Below, in pieces: positions 1-9,462 of a stretch of 64,000 nt of DNA. Positions within the stretch are counted from its first letter, which is position 1. Every line of letters begins with the position of its first letter. The notes under the pieces are model-generated. The model made no database searches, was not told where the DNA came from, and saw only the letters and a list, made by a program, of their open reading frames with translations. The translations under genes and the position numbers were made by a program. The stretch is taken from positions 58,489-122,488 of the forward strand of contig NZ_AZWQ01000016.1 of assembly GCF_000514815.1 (NCBI RefSeq). Direction: 5' to 3'. Source of the stretch: Salinispora fenicalii. GTDB lineage: Bacteria; Actinomycetota; Actinomycetes; Mycobacteriales; Micromonosporaceae.

Positions 1-365
1 GTTCCGAGCACCACCCCCAGCCGGGCCCGGTTGGTGTCGTTCACGTCGGCCTGCGCGTCCCGCAGGGCGTCGCCGCAGGCCACCACCGCCAGCGCGGTGG
101 CCCGGTCGTAGAAGCTGGTGCCCTTGCGCCCGAGATGGGCGCGGACGTCGAAGTCGACCCGGGCGTGCCCGGTCAGGGTGGGCAGCGGCTCGTCGACCAG
201 CGTGGTCACCTCCACCGGGGTAGCCGGTGCCGGCTCCGCCAGCACCGTGCGGCCGTCGGTCGTGGGCACCGCGACCTGCGCACCGGCCAGCCGGTCGGCC
301 AGCGCGGCACGCCCCACACCGGCCGGGCCGACCGCGCTCCACCCGGTGACCACGACGCCCGTCAT
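1..365 (-). CDS. Chain-length-factor-like ketosynthase subunit (partial, N-terminal 121 codons)
   Basis: Reading on the minus strand, an ATG at 365-363 overlaps the TGA of the upstream ketosynthase gene (ATGA), and the frame stays open to the window edge. The visible protein starts MTGVVVTGWSAVGPAG, the usual beta-ketoacyl-synthase N-terminus. About 75-85 residues in comes RKGTSFYDRATALAV, a motif common in KS and CLF proteins that partner FabF-like KS subunits. Position directly after the KS suggests the KS-beta/CLF that sets chain length in the heterodimer. The active-site region (Cys in a KS, usually Gln in a CLF) lies outside the window, so the KS/CLF distinction is inferred from gene order only. 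Confidence 0.75.
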   Translation of the reverse strand, partial: MTGVVVTGWSAVGPAGVGRAALADRLAGAQVAVPTTDGRTVLAEPAPATPVEVTTLVDEPLPTLTGHARVDFDVRAHLGRKGTSFYDRATALAVVACGDALRDAQADVNDTNRARLGVVLG

Positions 366-1567
366 TCCACGGCTCCGATCAGGACGATGGCGTTGTTACC
401 GCCGAAGGCGAACCCGTTGTTCTGCACCACCCGGACGGCGGCTGTCCGGGCGGTGTTCGGCACCGGATCCAGCCGGTCCAACGCCGGGTCGGGATTCGAC
501 CAATTGATCGTGGGCGGCAGGAACCCGTGTGCGATGGCGAGGGTCCCGGCGATCGCACCGAACCCGCTGGCCGCCCCCATGGTGTGGCCAATCATCGACT
601 TGATCGAGCTGACCGGAGGCACCCGGTCACCGAACACGTCGAGGATGGCGTGCGCCTCCACCGAGTCGTTGGCCGGCGTCCCGGTGCCGTGGGCACTGAT
701 GTAGTCCACATCCTCGGGTTTGATCGAGGCGTTGCGGTGCGCCATCCGCATGCACTCGGCGATGCTGGTCCGGTCCGGCGCGACCGGGTGGTTGGCGTCA
801 CAGTTGAGCCCGTACCCAAGCACCTCGGCATAGATCCGTGCGCCCCGGTCCCGGGCCTGGTCGAGGTTCTCCAGCATCAGGATCGCTCCACCCTCGCCGG
901 TGAGGATGCCGGAGCGGTCCCGATCGAACGGTGAGCAGGCGTCCGCGGTGAGCGCGCCCAGTCGGTAGAAGCCGGCATGCGCCCAGCGGCACACCGAGTC
1001 GGCACCGCCGGCGAACATCACGTCGGCCTCGCCGGTGGCCAGCATGTCGTAGGCGTAACCGATCGCGTAGTTGCTCGCCGAGCAGGCGGTGGCCAGGGTA
1101 AGGGACTCCCCGGTCAGTTCCAGTTCGGTGTTCACCGCGTGGGCGAGCCGGCCGGCTGTGATCTGACCGAGCAGGTCGGGGTCCATCTGATCGAAGCCGC
1201 CCTCCACCTGCTGTGCGGTGACCGCCTCAACCACGACCGACTCCCCGCTCGTGGTCCCCACGACCGCCCCGACCCGGTCGGCCTCGACCGCGGCCGGGTC
1301 GAGGCCGGAGTCGGTCAGGGCCAGTCGCGCGGCCGCGGCCGCAAACTGGCTGGACCGACCCCACCGTGCCGCGTCGATCCGACGCAGCAGCCGTTCCGGC
1401 TGGAAGTCGGGCACCTCGCCGGCGTTGCGGTGCGGAAAACCACTCGCGTCGAAGCTGCTGATCGGGGAGATGCCCGACCGACCCGTGCGCAGGCCGTCGG
1501 TGAACGCGGACACCCCGATGCCGATGCTGGACACCGGGCCGAGCCCGGTCACCACGACCCGGTTCAC
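362..1567 (-). CDS. Beta-ketoacyl-ACP synthase (type II PKS KS-alpha, FabF-like)
   Basis: This 401-residue protein has full ketosynthase length. It carries the nucleophile in TACSAS (Cys162), the HGTGT motif with His293, Lys323 and His328 in GHTMGA, so it should be an active decarboxylating condensing enzyme. It starts with GTG four bases after the stop of the ACP gene and overlaps the CLF-like gene by four bases. Neighbouring ACP, ketoreductase and dehydratases indicate a fully equipped reducing type II PKS, the architecture known for polyene-type acyl chains. The alternative of primary fatty-acid synthesis is less likely given the paired CLF-like gene and the surrounding secondary-metabolite genes. 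Confidence 0.9.
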   Translation of the reverse strand: MNRVVVTGLGPVSSIGIGVSAFTDGLRTGRSGISPISSFDASGFPHRNAGEVPDFQPERLLRRIDAARWGRSSQFAAAAARLALTDSGLDPAAVEADRVGAVVGTTSGESVVVEAVTAQQVEGGFDQMDPDLLGQITAGRLAHAVNTELELTGESLTLATACSASNYAIGYAYDMLATGEADVMFAGGADSVCRWAHAGFYRLGALTADACSPFDRDRSGILTGEGGAILMLENLDQARDRGARIYAEVLGYGLNCDANHPVAPDRTSIAECMRMAHRNASIKPEDVDYISAHGTGTPANDSVEAHAILDVFGDRVPPVSSIKSMIGHTMGAASGFGAIAGTLAIAHGFLPPTINWSNPDPALDRLDPVPNTARTAAVRVVQNNGFAFGGNNAIVLIGAVE

Positions 1568-1571
1568 CGGC

Positions 1572-1826
1572 TCAAGCCCCGCCAGCTGAGTGCCGCACCA
1601 CCGCGTCGTAGACCGCTTTGAGGTTGTTCAGCTGCGGCAGTTCCGACTGCGGGATCTCGATCTTGAATTTTTTGTCGATCCGGGCCAGGATCTCGATGGC
1701 GCGCAGCGAGTCGGCCTCGTAGTCCGCCACGAAGTCGCCGGTTTCGGTGAGCTCCTCAGACTCGAGCTCCAGCACCTCCGCCACGATGTCGCGAAGTTCG
1801 GCCATACGGGGGTCGGTCTGCGTCAT
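1572..1826 (-). CDS. Acyl carrier protein of the type II PKS
   Basis: An 84-residue acidic protein of ACP size. The phosphopantetheine site is Ser40 in YEADSLRAIEI, and the following helix is typical of ACPs. The start ATG overlaps the stop of the dehydratase-like gene (ATGA), and the gene sits between it and the KS. It should carry the growing polyketide for the adjacent KS, ketoreductase and dehydratases. It needs a phosphopantetheinyl transferase, and no intact one was seen in the window. Confidence 0.92.
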   Translation of the reverse strand: MTQTDPRMAELRDIVAEVLELESEELTETGDFVADYEADSLRAIEILARIDKKFKIEIPQSELPQLNNLKAVYDAVVRHSAGGA

Positions 1827-2401
1827 GACAGGTCAGCCTTTCCAGCGGAGGGATGACGGAGCCGGGAACTCCCCGCACCGGGACGGCTCCCGAGCTGCGG
1901 GGGCATCGGTGGCCCCGGGGCGGCGGCCCTGGCCGGCGCCACGAGCGCCGTTCGCGAACGTCGGGCGGCCATGAGAGTGCCAACGTGCGCGACGCGTCGG
2001 TCACCGACGTACGTCTCGCCGGTGGCGAAGGCGGTGTCGGCGATCACCCGTTCGAGGCGGACGGTGTGCCGAAGCACATCGCCCGGGAAGACGGTGCCGT
2101 CGAAACGCATGTCCCGCGCGCCGACGAACATCAGCACCGAGTCATCGTCAACCGGCGAGCCGGCGTCGGCGAGCCAGAGCAGCGCCGCCGTCTGCCCGAG
2201 CGACTCCACCAGGAGCGAGGCGGGATAGGCGTAGTCACCGGGCGGGGCGGCGTCGGTCAGATCGCGGTAGCAGGGCTCATTTCCGGTGACCGCCTTGACC
2301 GCCTCGATGCGGGTACCCGGAGTCATGCTGAGCACCCGGTCGACCAGCAGCAGGGGGTAGCGCTGCGGTAGCAGCGCACGGATCTGATGGTGGTCAAGCA
2401 T
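1823..2401 (-). CDS. FabZ/FabA-like hot-dog dehydratase homologue lacking the catalytic His
   Basis: A 192-residue hot-dog protein starting near LPQRYPLLLVDRVLSM, the FabZ family N-terminal signature. The central helix keeps the acidic residue in LLVESLGQTAA. However, the GHFP segment, 14 residues before that Glu and supplying the catalytic His, is replaced by PPGDYAYP, so no His is available. After about residue 150 there is an Ala/Pro/Arg-rich tail of roughly 40 residues that runs into the ACP start. The next upstream gene encodes a dehydratase with an intact GHFP, so this protein is probably the non-catalytic or half-site partner in a heterodimeric dehydratase. Such pairs are known in aryl-polyene systems; their application here is inferred. 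Confidence 0.8.
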   Translation of the reverse strand: MLDHHQIRALLPQRYPLLLVDRVLSMTPGTRIEAVKAVTGNEPCYRDLTDAAPPGDYAYPASLLVESLGQTAALLWLADAGSPVDDDSVLMFVGARDMRFDGTVFPGDVLRHTVRLERVIADTAFATGETYVGDRRVAHVGTLMAARRSRTALVAPARAAAPGPPMPPQLGSRPGAGSSRLRHPSAGKADLS

Positions 2402-2822
2402 CGCTGTCTCCGAAGCGGGCTCGGATGGTCACCGCCGTGATCTCGTCGGCGCGGCACCCCGAGGCCCGGACCGACCAGCCATGGGGCCCCTCGGCGGTCG
2501 CGACGACGTGGAGGGTCAGCCGGTCCGGCGGCAGCAGCGGGGCGAGAAACCGCACCGCGTCGACGGAGACCAGCCGCAGGCGGGGCCGCCCGGGAGTCCG
2601 CAGCGCCACGTCCACGGCCTGCGCCAGCGCCTCGATGACGAACACCCCGGGGAACACCGGGAAGCCGGGGAAATGCCCACACAGGTTTGGGTCATCAGCG
2701 TGGATCGGCACCCCCACCACCACGTCGACCTGCGGTCCGTCGGCGCCGACCTGGAGGTCGTCGAAAGCGGCCAACGGTGCGGCCCCCGGTGGGCAGGGTC
2801 GGGTCGTGGTCGGGGCACTCAC
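2394..2822 (-). CDS. Hot-dog beta-hydroxyacyl-ACP dehydratase (FabZ/FabA-like)
   Basis: A 142-residue hot-dog protein with both catalytic elements: His50 in [12 protein letters not shown] and Glu64 in VIEALAQ. It begins with GTG overlapping the stop of the ketoreductase gene and overlaps the next dehydratase-like gene by eight bases, so the two dehydratase proteins are probably made in a fixed ratio. It should dehydrate the beta-hydroxyacyl-ACP made by the ketoreductase, leaving enoyl-ACP. No enoyl reductase lies in this operon, which favours repeated trans or cis double bonds, that is, a polyene. Confidence 0.85.
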   Translation of the reverse strand: MSAPTTTRPCPPGAAPLAAFDDLQVGADGPQVDVVVGVPIHADDPNLCGHFPGFPVFPGVFVIEALAQAVDVALRTPGRPRLRLVSVDAVRFLAPLLPPDRLTLHVVATAEGPHGWSVRASGCRADEITAVTIRARFGDSDA

Positions 2823-3559
2823 AGGGTGATCCCCCCGTCGACCTGAAAGACCTGACCGGTGACGTAACCGGCGCGATCCGAGCAGAGGAAGGCAACGAGC
2901 TCCGCGACCTCCTCCGGGCGGCCGAAGCGACCCAGCGGGATCTGGCTGAGCGCCTGGTCACGCAGCTTCCCCGCCAGAGCGTCGGTCATGTCCGTCTCAA
3001 TGAAGCCGGGGGCTACCACGTTCACCCGGACGCCGTACCCGGCGACCTCCTTGGCCAGCGAACGGCTCAGGCCGACAATGCCAGCCTTGCTGGCCGCGTA
3101 CGCGGTCTGTCCGGCGTTGCCGTAGACGCCCGCCACCGAGGACATGTTGACCACCACGCCGGCGCGGCGCTTCATGAAACGGAACGTCATCGCCCGGCAG
3201 AGGTTCCAGGTGCCGGTCAGGTTGGTCGACAGCACCGCCTGCCAGTCCTGTTCGGTGGCCAACACCAACGGGCTGTCCCGGGTGATCCCGGCGTTGTTCA
3301 CCAGGCAGCTGATCGGGCCGAGTCGTTCCTCGGCGGCGCCGACGAACTCGTCGACCGCGGCCGGGTCGGCCACGTCACACGCGGCGGCGTACACCGGCAC
3401 CCCGAACGCCGCCACCTCCGCCTGGGTCTTGGCCGCCGCCTCGCTGTCGCTGCTGTAGCAACCGGCGACCGCGTAGCCCTGCGCAGCGAGGCGTAGGGCG
3501 ATCGCCCGGCCGATGCCACGCGAGACACCGGTCACCAGTGCTCGGAGCTGAGTGGACAT
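2819..3559 (-). CDS. 3-oxoacyl-ACP reductase (FabG-type ketoreductase)
   Basis: A 246-residue short-chain dehydrogenase. The cofactor motif TGVSRGIG is near residue 8 and NNAG near 88. The catalytic Ser (about 140), Tyr154 and Lys158 fall in SSVAG and YAASK, and the protein ends in the FabG-like VDGGITL. I chose the ATG at 3559 because a GGGGAGG ribosome site lies about six bases upstream; a TTG six bases earlier would add two residues. It heads the tightly overlapping cistrons KR, DH, DH-like, ACP, KS, CLF. It should reduce the beta-keto group after each condensation. Confidence 0.92.
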   Translation of the reverse strand: MSTQLRALVTGVSRGIGRAIALRLAAQGYAVAGCYSSDSEAAAKTQAEVAAFGVPVYAAACDVADPAAVDEFVGAAEERLGPISCLVNNAGITRDSPLVLATEQDWQAVLSTNLTGTWNLCRAMTFRFMKRRAGVVVNMSSVAGVYGNAGQTAYAASKAGIVGLSRSLAKEVAGYGVRVNVVAPGFIETDMTDALAGKLRDQALSQIPLGRFGRPEEVAELVAFLCSDRAGYVTGQVFQVDGGITL

Positions 3560-3642
3560 GCCCAACCTCCCCTGTCGGGACGCCTGCCGGACGTACCCGA
3601 CACAACGTGCGGCATGACGGGTGTGTTGTATTTACCCCCGGA
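3560..3642 (-). promoter_or_regulatory. Gap between CoA-transferase and ketoreductase genes, possible internal promoter
   Basis: This 83-base gap is the only real break in the leftward operon. It is AT-richer than its surroundings and contains ACACAAC at 3600-3606 and the reverse-strand form ACAACAC at 3623-3629. These match short motifs in front of several other genes in the window. A TAAATA-like hexamer precedes them on the minus strand. It may hold an internal promoter or operator for the KR-to-CLF genes. No clear -35 element was found. Confidence 0.35.
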
Positions 3643-4908
3643 TCAACATACTGAACCATCGGCACACCCGTCAGCAAGCGGTGTCGTATGTTTGCTTTGG
3701 TGTCCGGTGTCGGGCGCGGGGAGTTCGGCGAGTACCTGCGCGGTGTCCGCGCCGGGCTCGGGTGCCCCCCGGCGGACCCGGGTCGGGGTACGGGAGAACT
3801 TCGCCGCCGGCCCCACGATCGGAGCGGTACTGCCGTCGCAGAGCGAGGTGGGCTGCAACATCGCCCGCTCGGCCAAGTACGGGTCGGCAGCCACCTCAGC
3901 GACGGTACGTACCCTCGAGGCCGTCAGGCCCCGCCGCACCAGGGCGGCGACCACCTCGTCGGTGGGCCGGGTGGCGCACCACCGGGCGAGGACCGCGTCC
4001 ACCTCGACCCGGTTGACTAACCGATCGGCGGCCCGGGCGAAACCCTCCGCCCGGGCCAACTCCGGCCGGCTCACCACCTCGGCCAGTTCCCGCCAGTGCC
4101 GGTCCAACGCGACAGCCAGGTAGACCTGCCCGTCAACGCAGGGGTAGACGTTCGCCGGCACCACGAAGTCGGTCTGGTTGCCCCAGCGCCGCGGCGGCCG
4201 GCCCGCGGCGGCGAGGGTGTGCAGGCCCGCGCTCCCGGCGACCATCGTGTCGAACATCGCCACGTCGACGTGTTGTCCCTCACCGGTCCGCTGCCGGTGC
4301 CACAGTGCCGCGAGCGCGCCGAGCGCACCGTGTAGACCGGCCAGTTCGTCGGCGAGGAACGTCGGTGCGCGCACCGGGCCCCCGTCTGGGGTGCCGTTGA
4401 GCGCCATCCAGCCGGAGGCCGCCTGGATGACCGGGTCGTACGCGGCCTCCGCCCGGCGGGACCCGAACTGCCCCCATCCGGAGATCGAGACGAGGACCAG
4501 GTCGGGCCGGACCGCCCGGCACTGTGCCCAGCCCACCCCCCAGCCATCCAGCGTCCCGGGCTTGTAGTTCTCCACCACCACGTCGGCGGTGGCGACCAGC
4601 CGCAGGAAGCTCTCCCGCCCCTCGGTCCGGCGTAGGTCAAGCCCGACGCTGCGCTTGTTGCGGTTGACAGTCTGCCGAAACCAGGACAGACCCGTACCTG
4701 GGATCCGGGGTGGTACCTCCCCGTCACGGCCGTGCGGTAGCTCGACCCGGACGACATCGGCACCGAGGTCGGCCAGGACAGCACCGGCCAGCGGTCCCGA
4801 CCACACCTTGGTCACGTCGAGCACCCGGACCCCGTCCAGGGGCCCGACCAGGTCGTCCCGGGCGTCCCGGTAGAAGTCGGCGGCATCTCGATAGAGTTCG
4901 GCGGCCAT
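3643..4908 (-). CDS. CaiB/BaiF-type CoA-transferase (class III)
   Basis: A 421-residue class III CoA-transferase. Visible family features are the N-terminal LDVTKVWSGPLAGAVLADLGADVVR, shortened here to its core (LADLGADVV), the NRNKRSVGLDL segment, and FLADELAGLHG, whose Asp matches the catalytic aspartate. The start at 4908 lies five bases after the thiolase stop; a longer reading from 4962 would overlap the thiolase and lacks support. In this operon it may move CoA onto or off an acyl starter or product, or act as a racemase-like member of the family. Substrate unknown. Position between a thiolase and the ketoreductase links it to acyl supply for the PKS. Confidence 0.85.
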   Translation of the reverse strand: MAAELYRDAADFYRDARDDLVGPLDGVRVLDVTKVWSGPLAGAVLADLGADVVRVELPHGRDGEVPPRIPGTGLSWFRQTVNRNKRSVGLDLRRTEGRESFLRLVATADVVVENYKPGTLDGWGVGWAQCRAVRPDLVLVSISGWGQFGSRRAEAAYDPVIQAASGWMALNGTPDGGPVRAPTFLADELAGLHGALGALAALWHRQRTGEGQHVDVAMFDTMVAGSAGLHTLAAAGRPPRRWGNQTDFVVPANVYPCVDGQVYLAVALDRHWRELAEVVSRPELARAEGFARAADRLVNRVEVDAVLARWCATRPTDEVVAALVRRGLTASRVRTVAEVAADPYLAERAMLQPTSLCDGSTAPIVGPAAKFSRTPTRVRRGAPEPGADTAQVLAELPAPDTGHQSKHTTPLADGCADGSVC

Positions 4909-4913
4909 CGGGC

Positions 4914-6065
<1,152 letters not shown>

Positions 6066-6069
6066 GGGG

Positions 6070-6267
6070 TCACTTCTCCCGCAGCGACAGGGCGAGCTTG
6101 GGACAACCCCGGACCGCCATTTCCACCAGCGGATGTTGCTCCTCGGCGGGCCGCTCGACCAGCACGTACATCAGGTCGTCGTCCCGGATCTCGAACACCT
6201 CGGGGGCCTGGTCGGCGCAGACCCCGTGGCTGTCGCACCGGTCATAGTCCACGACTATCCGCATCAT
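6070..6267 (-). CDS. Small ferredoxin, CxxHxxC type
   Basis: A 65-residue ferredoxin. The cluster ligands are Cys11 and Cys17, with His14 where 4Fe-4S proteins have the second Cys (CDSHGVC), and Cys55 in GCPKLAL. That pattern is typical of actinobacterial 3Fe-4S ferredoxins serving P450s. Two adjacent ATGs (6267 and 6264) are possible starts; a GGGAG site lies just upstream. It is first in the PKS operon, but no P450 is beside it: the two P450 genes lie near 43 and 48 kb. No ferredoxin reductase is visible. Confidence 0.85.
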   Translation of the reverse strand: MMRIVVDYDRCDSHGVCADQAPEVFEIRDDDLMYVLVERPAEEQHPLVEMAVRGCPKLALSLREK

Positions 6268-6442
6268 GTGTCTCCCACCGCTTGTGTTGCGTTGGCCTAG
6301 GGGCACGACCACGATAGATGAAGTATGTGGATTTCCCGACGCTAGAAGCAACAAGCACTTGTGCCGACCGAGACACGTCGCATAGCGTCGGCCAGGTCCG
6401 CCCCGGCGGACGCTCCCCCGCCTGGCACTCTGGAGGCTGACC
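6268..6442. promoter_or_regulatory. Divergent promoter region between the PKS operon and the aryl ligase operon
   Basis: These 175 bases separate the leftward ferredoxin-PKS operon from the rightward ligase-NRPS operon, so both promoters should lie here. It includes TTGTGTTG (6282-6289), whose complement CAACACAA matches the short motif seen in other intergenic gaps of the window. It also has an AT-rich stretch near 6310-6360. The ligase ribosome site GGAGG is at 6432-6436. No classical metal-regulator box was recognised. Confidence 0.45.
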
Positions 6443-8041
6443 ATGCTGACCGGATGCGTCCCCTGGCCCGATGAGTTCGCGCAGCGCTACCGGCGCGACG
6501 GCATCTGGCGCGGCGAGGTACTGGGAGACCTGCTCCGCCCCGTGGCGGCCCACGACCCTGACCGGATCGCCGTGGTCACCCGCGCCGGTCGGCACAGCTA
6601 CGCCGAACTCGACCGGCGCGCCGACCGGCTGGCGGCCGGACTGGTCGGACTGGGTATCCGGGCCGACGACCGGGTCGTCGTCCAGCTGCCGAACACGCCG
6701 GATTTCGTCGTGACGTGTGTGGCGCTTTTCCGGATCGGTGCCCTGCCGGTGCTCGCGCTACCCGCCCACCGCCGCTCCGAGCTGGTCTACCTCGCGGAGT
6801 ACTCCGGTGCCGTCGCCCTGGTGGTGCCGGACCTGCTGGCGGGCACCGACCACCGGAAGTTGGCCCGCGCCGTGCGGGCGGCGGTGCCGAGCGTCGCACA
6901 CGTCCTCGTCGCCGGCGAGGCACAGGAGCTGACCCCGCTGGCCGACGTTGCCGCCGGCCCGCTGGACCTGCCCACCCCCGACCCGTCCACGGTGGCGTTC
7001 TTCCTGCTCTCCGGCGGCACCACCGGCCTACCCAAGTTGATCCCACGGACCCACGACGACTACGCCTTCCAGCTACGGGCCACTGCCGAAGCGATGAGGT
7101 TCGACGAGAACAGCGCCTACCTGGCTGCCCTGCCGGTGGCGCACAACGCGGCGCTGGGCTGCCCCGGGGTGCTGGGGGCGCTGCGCGCGGGCGGGCGCGC
7201 CGTACTCGCCGGCAGCCCGGCCCCGGACGAGGTGTTCCCGCTCGTCTCGACCGAGTCGGTCACCCTGACCACGCTGATGCCGGCGCTGCTGCCGGTCTGG
7301 ATGGAAACCGCCGGGATCTTCGGCGTCGACCTGTCCCAGCTGGTCATCGAGGTCGGCGGCGCCACGCTCAGCCCCGAGGTGGCCCGTCAGGTCCGCCCCA
7401 CCACCGGCGCGACCCTGACCCAGTGGTTCGGCATGGCCGAGGGTGTCCTCTCCTTCACCCGCCCGGACGACGACGACGAGGTCACCGCGACCACTCAGGG
7501 CACCCCGCTCAGCCCCGCCGACGAGCTGCGGGTCGTCGACGACACCGACCGGGACGTCGCTGCCGGCGAGGTCGGCGAGCTACTGGCCCGCGGCCCGTGC
7601 ACGCTGCGCGGCTACTACGCGGTGCCCGAACACAACCGAACGGTGTTCACCCCCGACGGCTTCCTCCGCACCGGCGACCTGGTCCGCCTCGACGCCGAGG
7701 GACGGCTGGTGGTGGTCGGCCGGATCAAGGACGTGATCAACCGAGGCGGGGAGAAGGTCTCCGTCGACGAGGTCGAGGCGCACCTGCTGGCCCATCCGGC
7801 GGTCCGGTCGGCGGCCGTCGTACCGGTGCCGGACTCCCGCCTGGGAGAAAAGACGTGCGCCGTGGTCGTCGCCCAGGACGACCCGCCCAGCCTCGCCGAG
7901 GTGCGCGCCTTCCTGAGCGACCGAGGGCTGGCCGAGTTCAAACTGCCGGACCGGTTGCACCTGACGGCGGCCCTGCCGTACACGCCGGTGGGCAAAATCG
8001 ACCGTCGGGCGTTGGCCCGCGACCACGCCGGTGCGGCATGA
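6443..8041 (+). CDS. Aryl-acid AMP ligase (DhbE/EntE/YbtE-like, salicylate-type pocket)
   Basis: A 532-residue stand-alone adenylating enzyme of DhbE length. The phosphate loop is LLSGGTTGLPK, the aryl-acid signature PVAHNAALGC lies at about residues 230-239, FGMAEGVLSF near 330, and the final Lys is in GKIDRRAL. From memory of DhbE work, Ser240 and Val337 go with 2,3-dihydroxybenzoate, and Cys and Leu at those positions with salicylate. Here the matching residues read Cys and Leu. It should activate a salicylate-like acid and load an aryl carrier domain, most likely that of the 39.9 kb NRPS or the free carrier at 9.46 kb. GGAGG lies six bases before the ATG. Confidence 0.88.
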   Translation: MLTGCVPWPDEFAQRYRRDGIWRGEVLGDLLRPVAAHDPDRIAVVTRAGRHSYAELDRRADRLAAGLVGLGIRADDRVVVQLPNTPDFVVTCVALFRIGALPVLALPAHRRSELVYLAEYSGAVALVVPDLLAGTDHRKLARAVRAAVPSVAHVLVAGEAQELTPLADVAAGPLDLPTPDPSTVAFFLLSGGTTGLPKLIPRTHDDYAFQLRATAEAMRFDENSAYLAALPVAHNAALGCPGVLGALRAGGRAVLAGSPAPDEVFPLVSTESVTLTTLMPALLPVWMETAGIFGVDLSQLVIEVGGATLSPEVARQVRPTTGATLTQWFGMAEGVLSFTRPDDDDEVTATTQGTPLSPADELRVVDDTDRDVAAGEVGELLARGPCTLRGYYAVPEHNRTVFTPDGFLRTGDLVRLDAEGRLVVVGRIKDVINRGGEKVSVDEVEAHLLAHPAVRSAAVVPVPDSRLGEKTCAVVVAQDDPPSLAEVRAFLSDRGLAEFKLPDRLHLTAALPYTPVGKIDRRALARDHAGAA

Positions 8042-9432
8042 CCCGCCCGCCGCTGACCACGCCGGCCACCGACGAGCAGCAGGTGCTCTGGCTCGACCAG
8101 CTCCCCGTCGAGCAGCGCCTTCCCCGCCCACCGCTAGCCGGTGACGCCACCGCCGACGTCGCCGTCGTCGGCGCCGGCTACACCGGTCTGTGGACCGCGT
8201 ACTACCTGACCACCTTCCGCCCCGAGCTGTCCGTGATCGTGATCGACGCCGGTCGGGCCGGCTTCGGCGCCTCCGGCCGCAACGGCGGCTGGTGCACCGC
8301 GGAGATGCCGGCGCTGCTGACGAGCCTGGTCCGCCGGCACGGGCCGATGGCCGCGGTGCGGCTGTACCGGGCCGGCCAGCGCTCCCTCGACGAGATCCAC
8401 CGGGTGCTCACCGACGAGGGGATCGACGCGCACTGGCGGCACGACGGCTCGCTGTACGTGGCCCGCAGCGCCCCGCAGGTCGACCGGCTGCGGGGCTGGC
8501 ACGAGATGCGGCAGAAGCTGGGCATCGGCGGACTAGTCCTGACGGAGGGACCGGAGGCTACCGAGCGGACGGGGCTGGCCGGCGTCCGGGCGACCGCCTT
8601 CACCCCGCACTGCGTCACCGTGCAGCCAGCCCGGATCGCACGCGGGTTGCTCGCGGCGGTCGAGCGCCGGGGGGTACGGGTCGCCGAACACACCCGGGCG
8701 CTGGCGATCCGGCCCGGCCAGGTCACGACCGACTCCGGCACCATCCGGGCCCGGTCCGTGCTCTGCGCCACCGAGGGCTACACCGGGCGGCTGGCCGGGC
8801 ACGAACGTCGGGTCCTGCCGCTGCACTCGTACGTGCTGGCGACCGAACCGCTGGACGCCGCGACCTGGCGGCAGCTGGGCTGGACCGACTACCGGACCGT
8901 CGCGGAGGCCCGTTACCAGTTCGGCTATCTGCAACGCACCCAGGACGACCGGCTGGTGCTCGGTGGCCGAGGAGCCTACTACCGGTTCGGGTCCGGCATC
9001 ACCCGCGGTGACGCCGGCCGCCGGAAGGCCCACGACCGGCTCCGCCGTACCCTGGCCGAGCTGCTCCCGGAGATAGCCGACGTACCGGTGTCGCACCACT
9101 GGAGCGGCGTCTACGGTCTGCACCGGCACACGGAGCCGGAGGTGGTCTTCGACCGGGGCACCGGGCTGGGCCACGCCGGCGGTTACGGTGGCGAGGGCAT
9201 CGCCCTGAGCAACCTCGCCGCCCGCTCCCTCGCCGCGCTGGTCGCCGGAATCAACCGACCGGAGACCCGGCTGTGCTGGGTGGACAACACCGCACGCCGG
9301 TGGGAGCCGGAACCGCTGCGGTACCTCGGGGTGCGGGGCGTCAGCGCCGCGGCGACCGGAGCTGACCGCTACGAGCATCGCACCGACCGGGCCGCTCCGC
9401 TGGCCCGACTGGCCCTACGCGCCATCGTGTGA
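8038..9432 (+). CDS. FAD-dependent amine-oxidase-type oxidoreductase (DAO/PuuB-like)
   Basis: A 464-residue flavoprotein starting at an ATG that overlaps the ligase stop (ATGA). The dinucleotide-binding motif is VAVVGAGYTGLWTAYYL (about residues 40-56), followed by the family signature FGASGRNGGW. The C-terminal GGYGGEGIALSN completes FAD binding. The family oxidises C-N bonds of amines or amino acids. In this operon, between an aryl ligase and Cys-using NRPS genes, it could dehydrogenate a thiazoline or thiazolidine ring or an amino precursor; that is inference. A second member of the same family lies at 16.9-18.4 kb. Confidence 0.85.
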   Translation: MTRPPLTTPATDEQQVLWLDQLPVEQRLPRPPLAGDATADVAVVGAGYTGLWTAYYLTTFRPELSVIVIDAGRAGFGASGRNGGWCTAEMPALLTSLVRRHGPMAAVRLYRAGQRSLDEIHRVLTDEGIDAHWRHDGSLYVARSAPQVDRLRGWHEMRQKLGIGGLVLTEGPEATERTGLAGVRATAFTPHCVTVQPARIARGLLAAVERRGVRVAEHTRALAIRPGQVTTDSGTIRARSVLCATEGYTGRLAGHERRVLPLHSYVLATEPLDAATWRQLGWTDYRTVAEARYQFGYLQRTQDDRLVLGGRGAYYRFGSGITRGDAGRRKAHDRLRRTLAELLPEIADVPVSHHWSGVYGLHRHTEPEVVFDRGTGLGHAGGYGGEGIALSNLAARSLAALVAGINRPETRLCWVDNTARRWEPEPLRYLGVRGVSAAATGADRYEHRTDRAAPLARLALRAIV

Positions 9433-9462
9433 TCCCACCCCGACAGCGACCAGGAGGCTGGC

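Noticed and set aside
1823..1970. The Ala/Pro/Arg-rich tail of the dehydratase-like protein as sign of a frameshift
   Set aside because: The tail ends exactly in an ATGA overlap with the ACP gene, the same junction type as the rest of the operon, so the frame is probably genuine.
6715..8037. The reading frame of the FAD oxidase stays open for about 440 codons upstream of its start, inside the ligase gene
   Set aside because: The upstream part has no family similarity and overlaps the clearly coding ligase frame; the oxidase family N-terminus and an ATGA junction fix the start at 8038.
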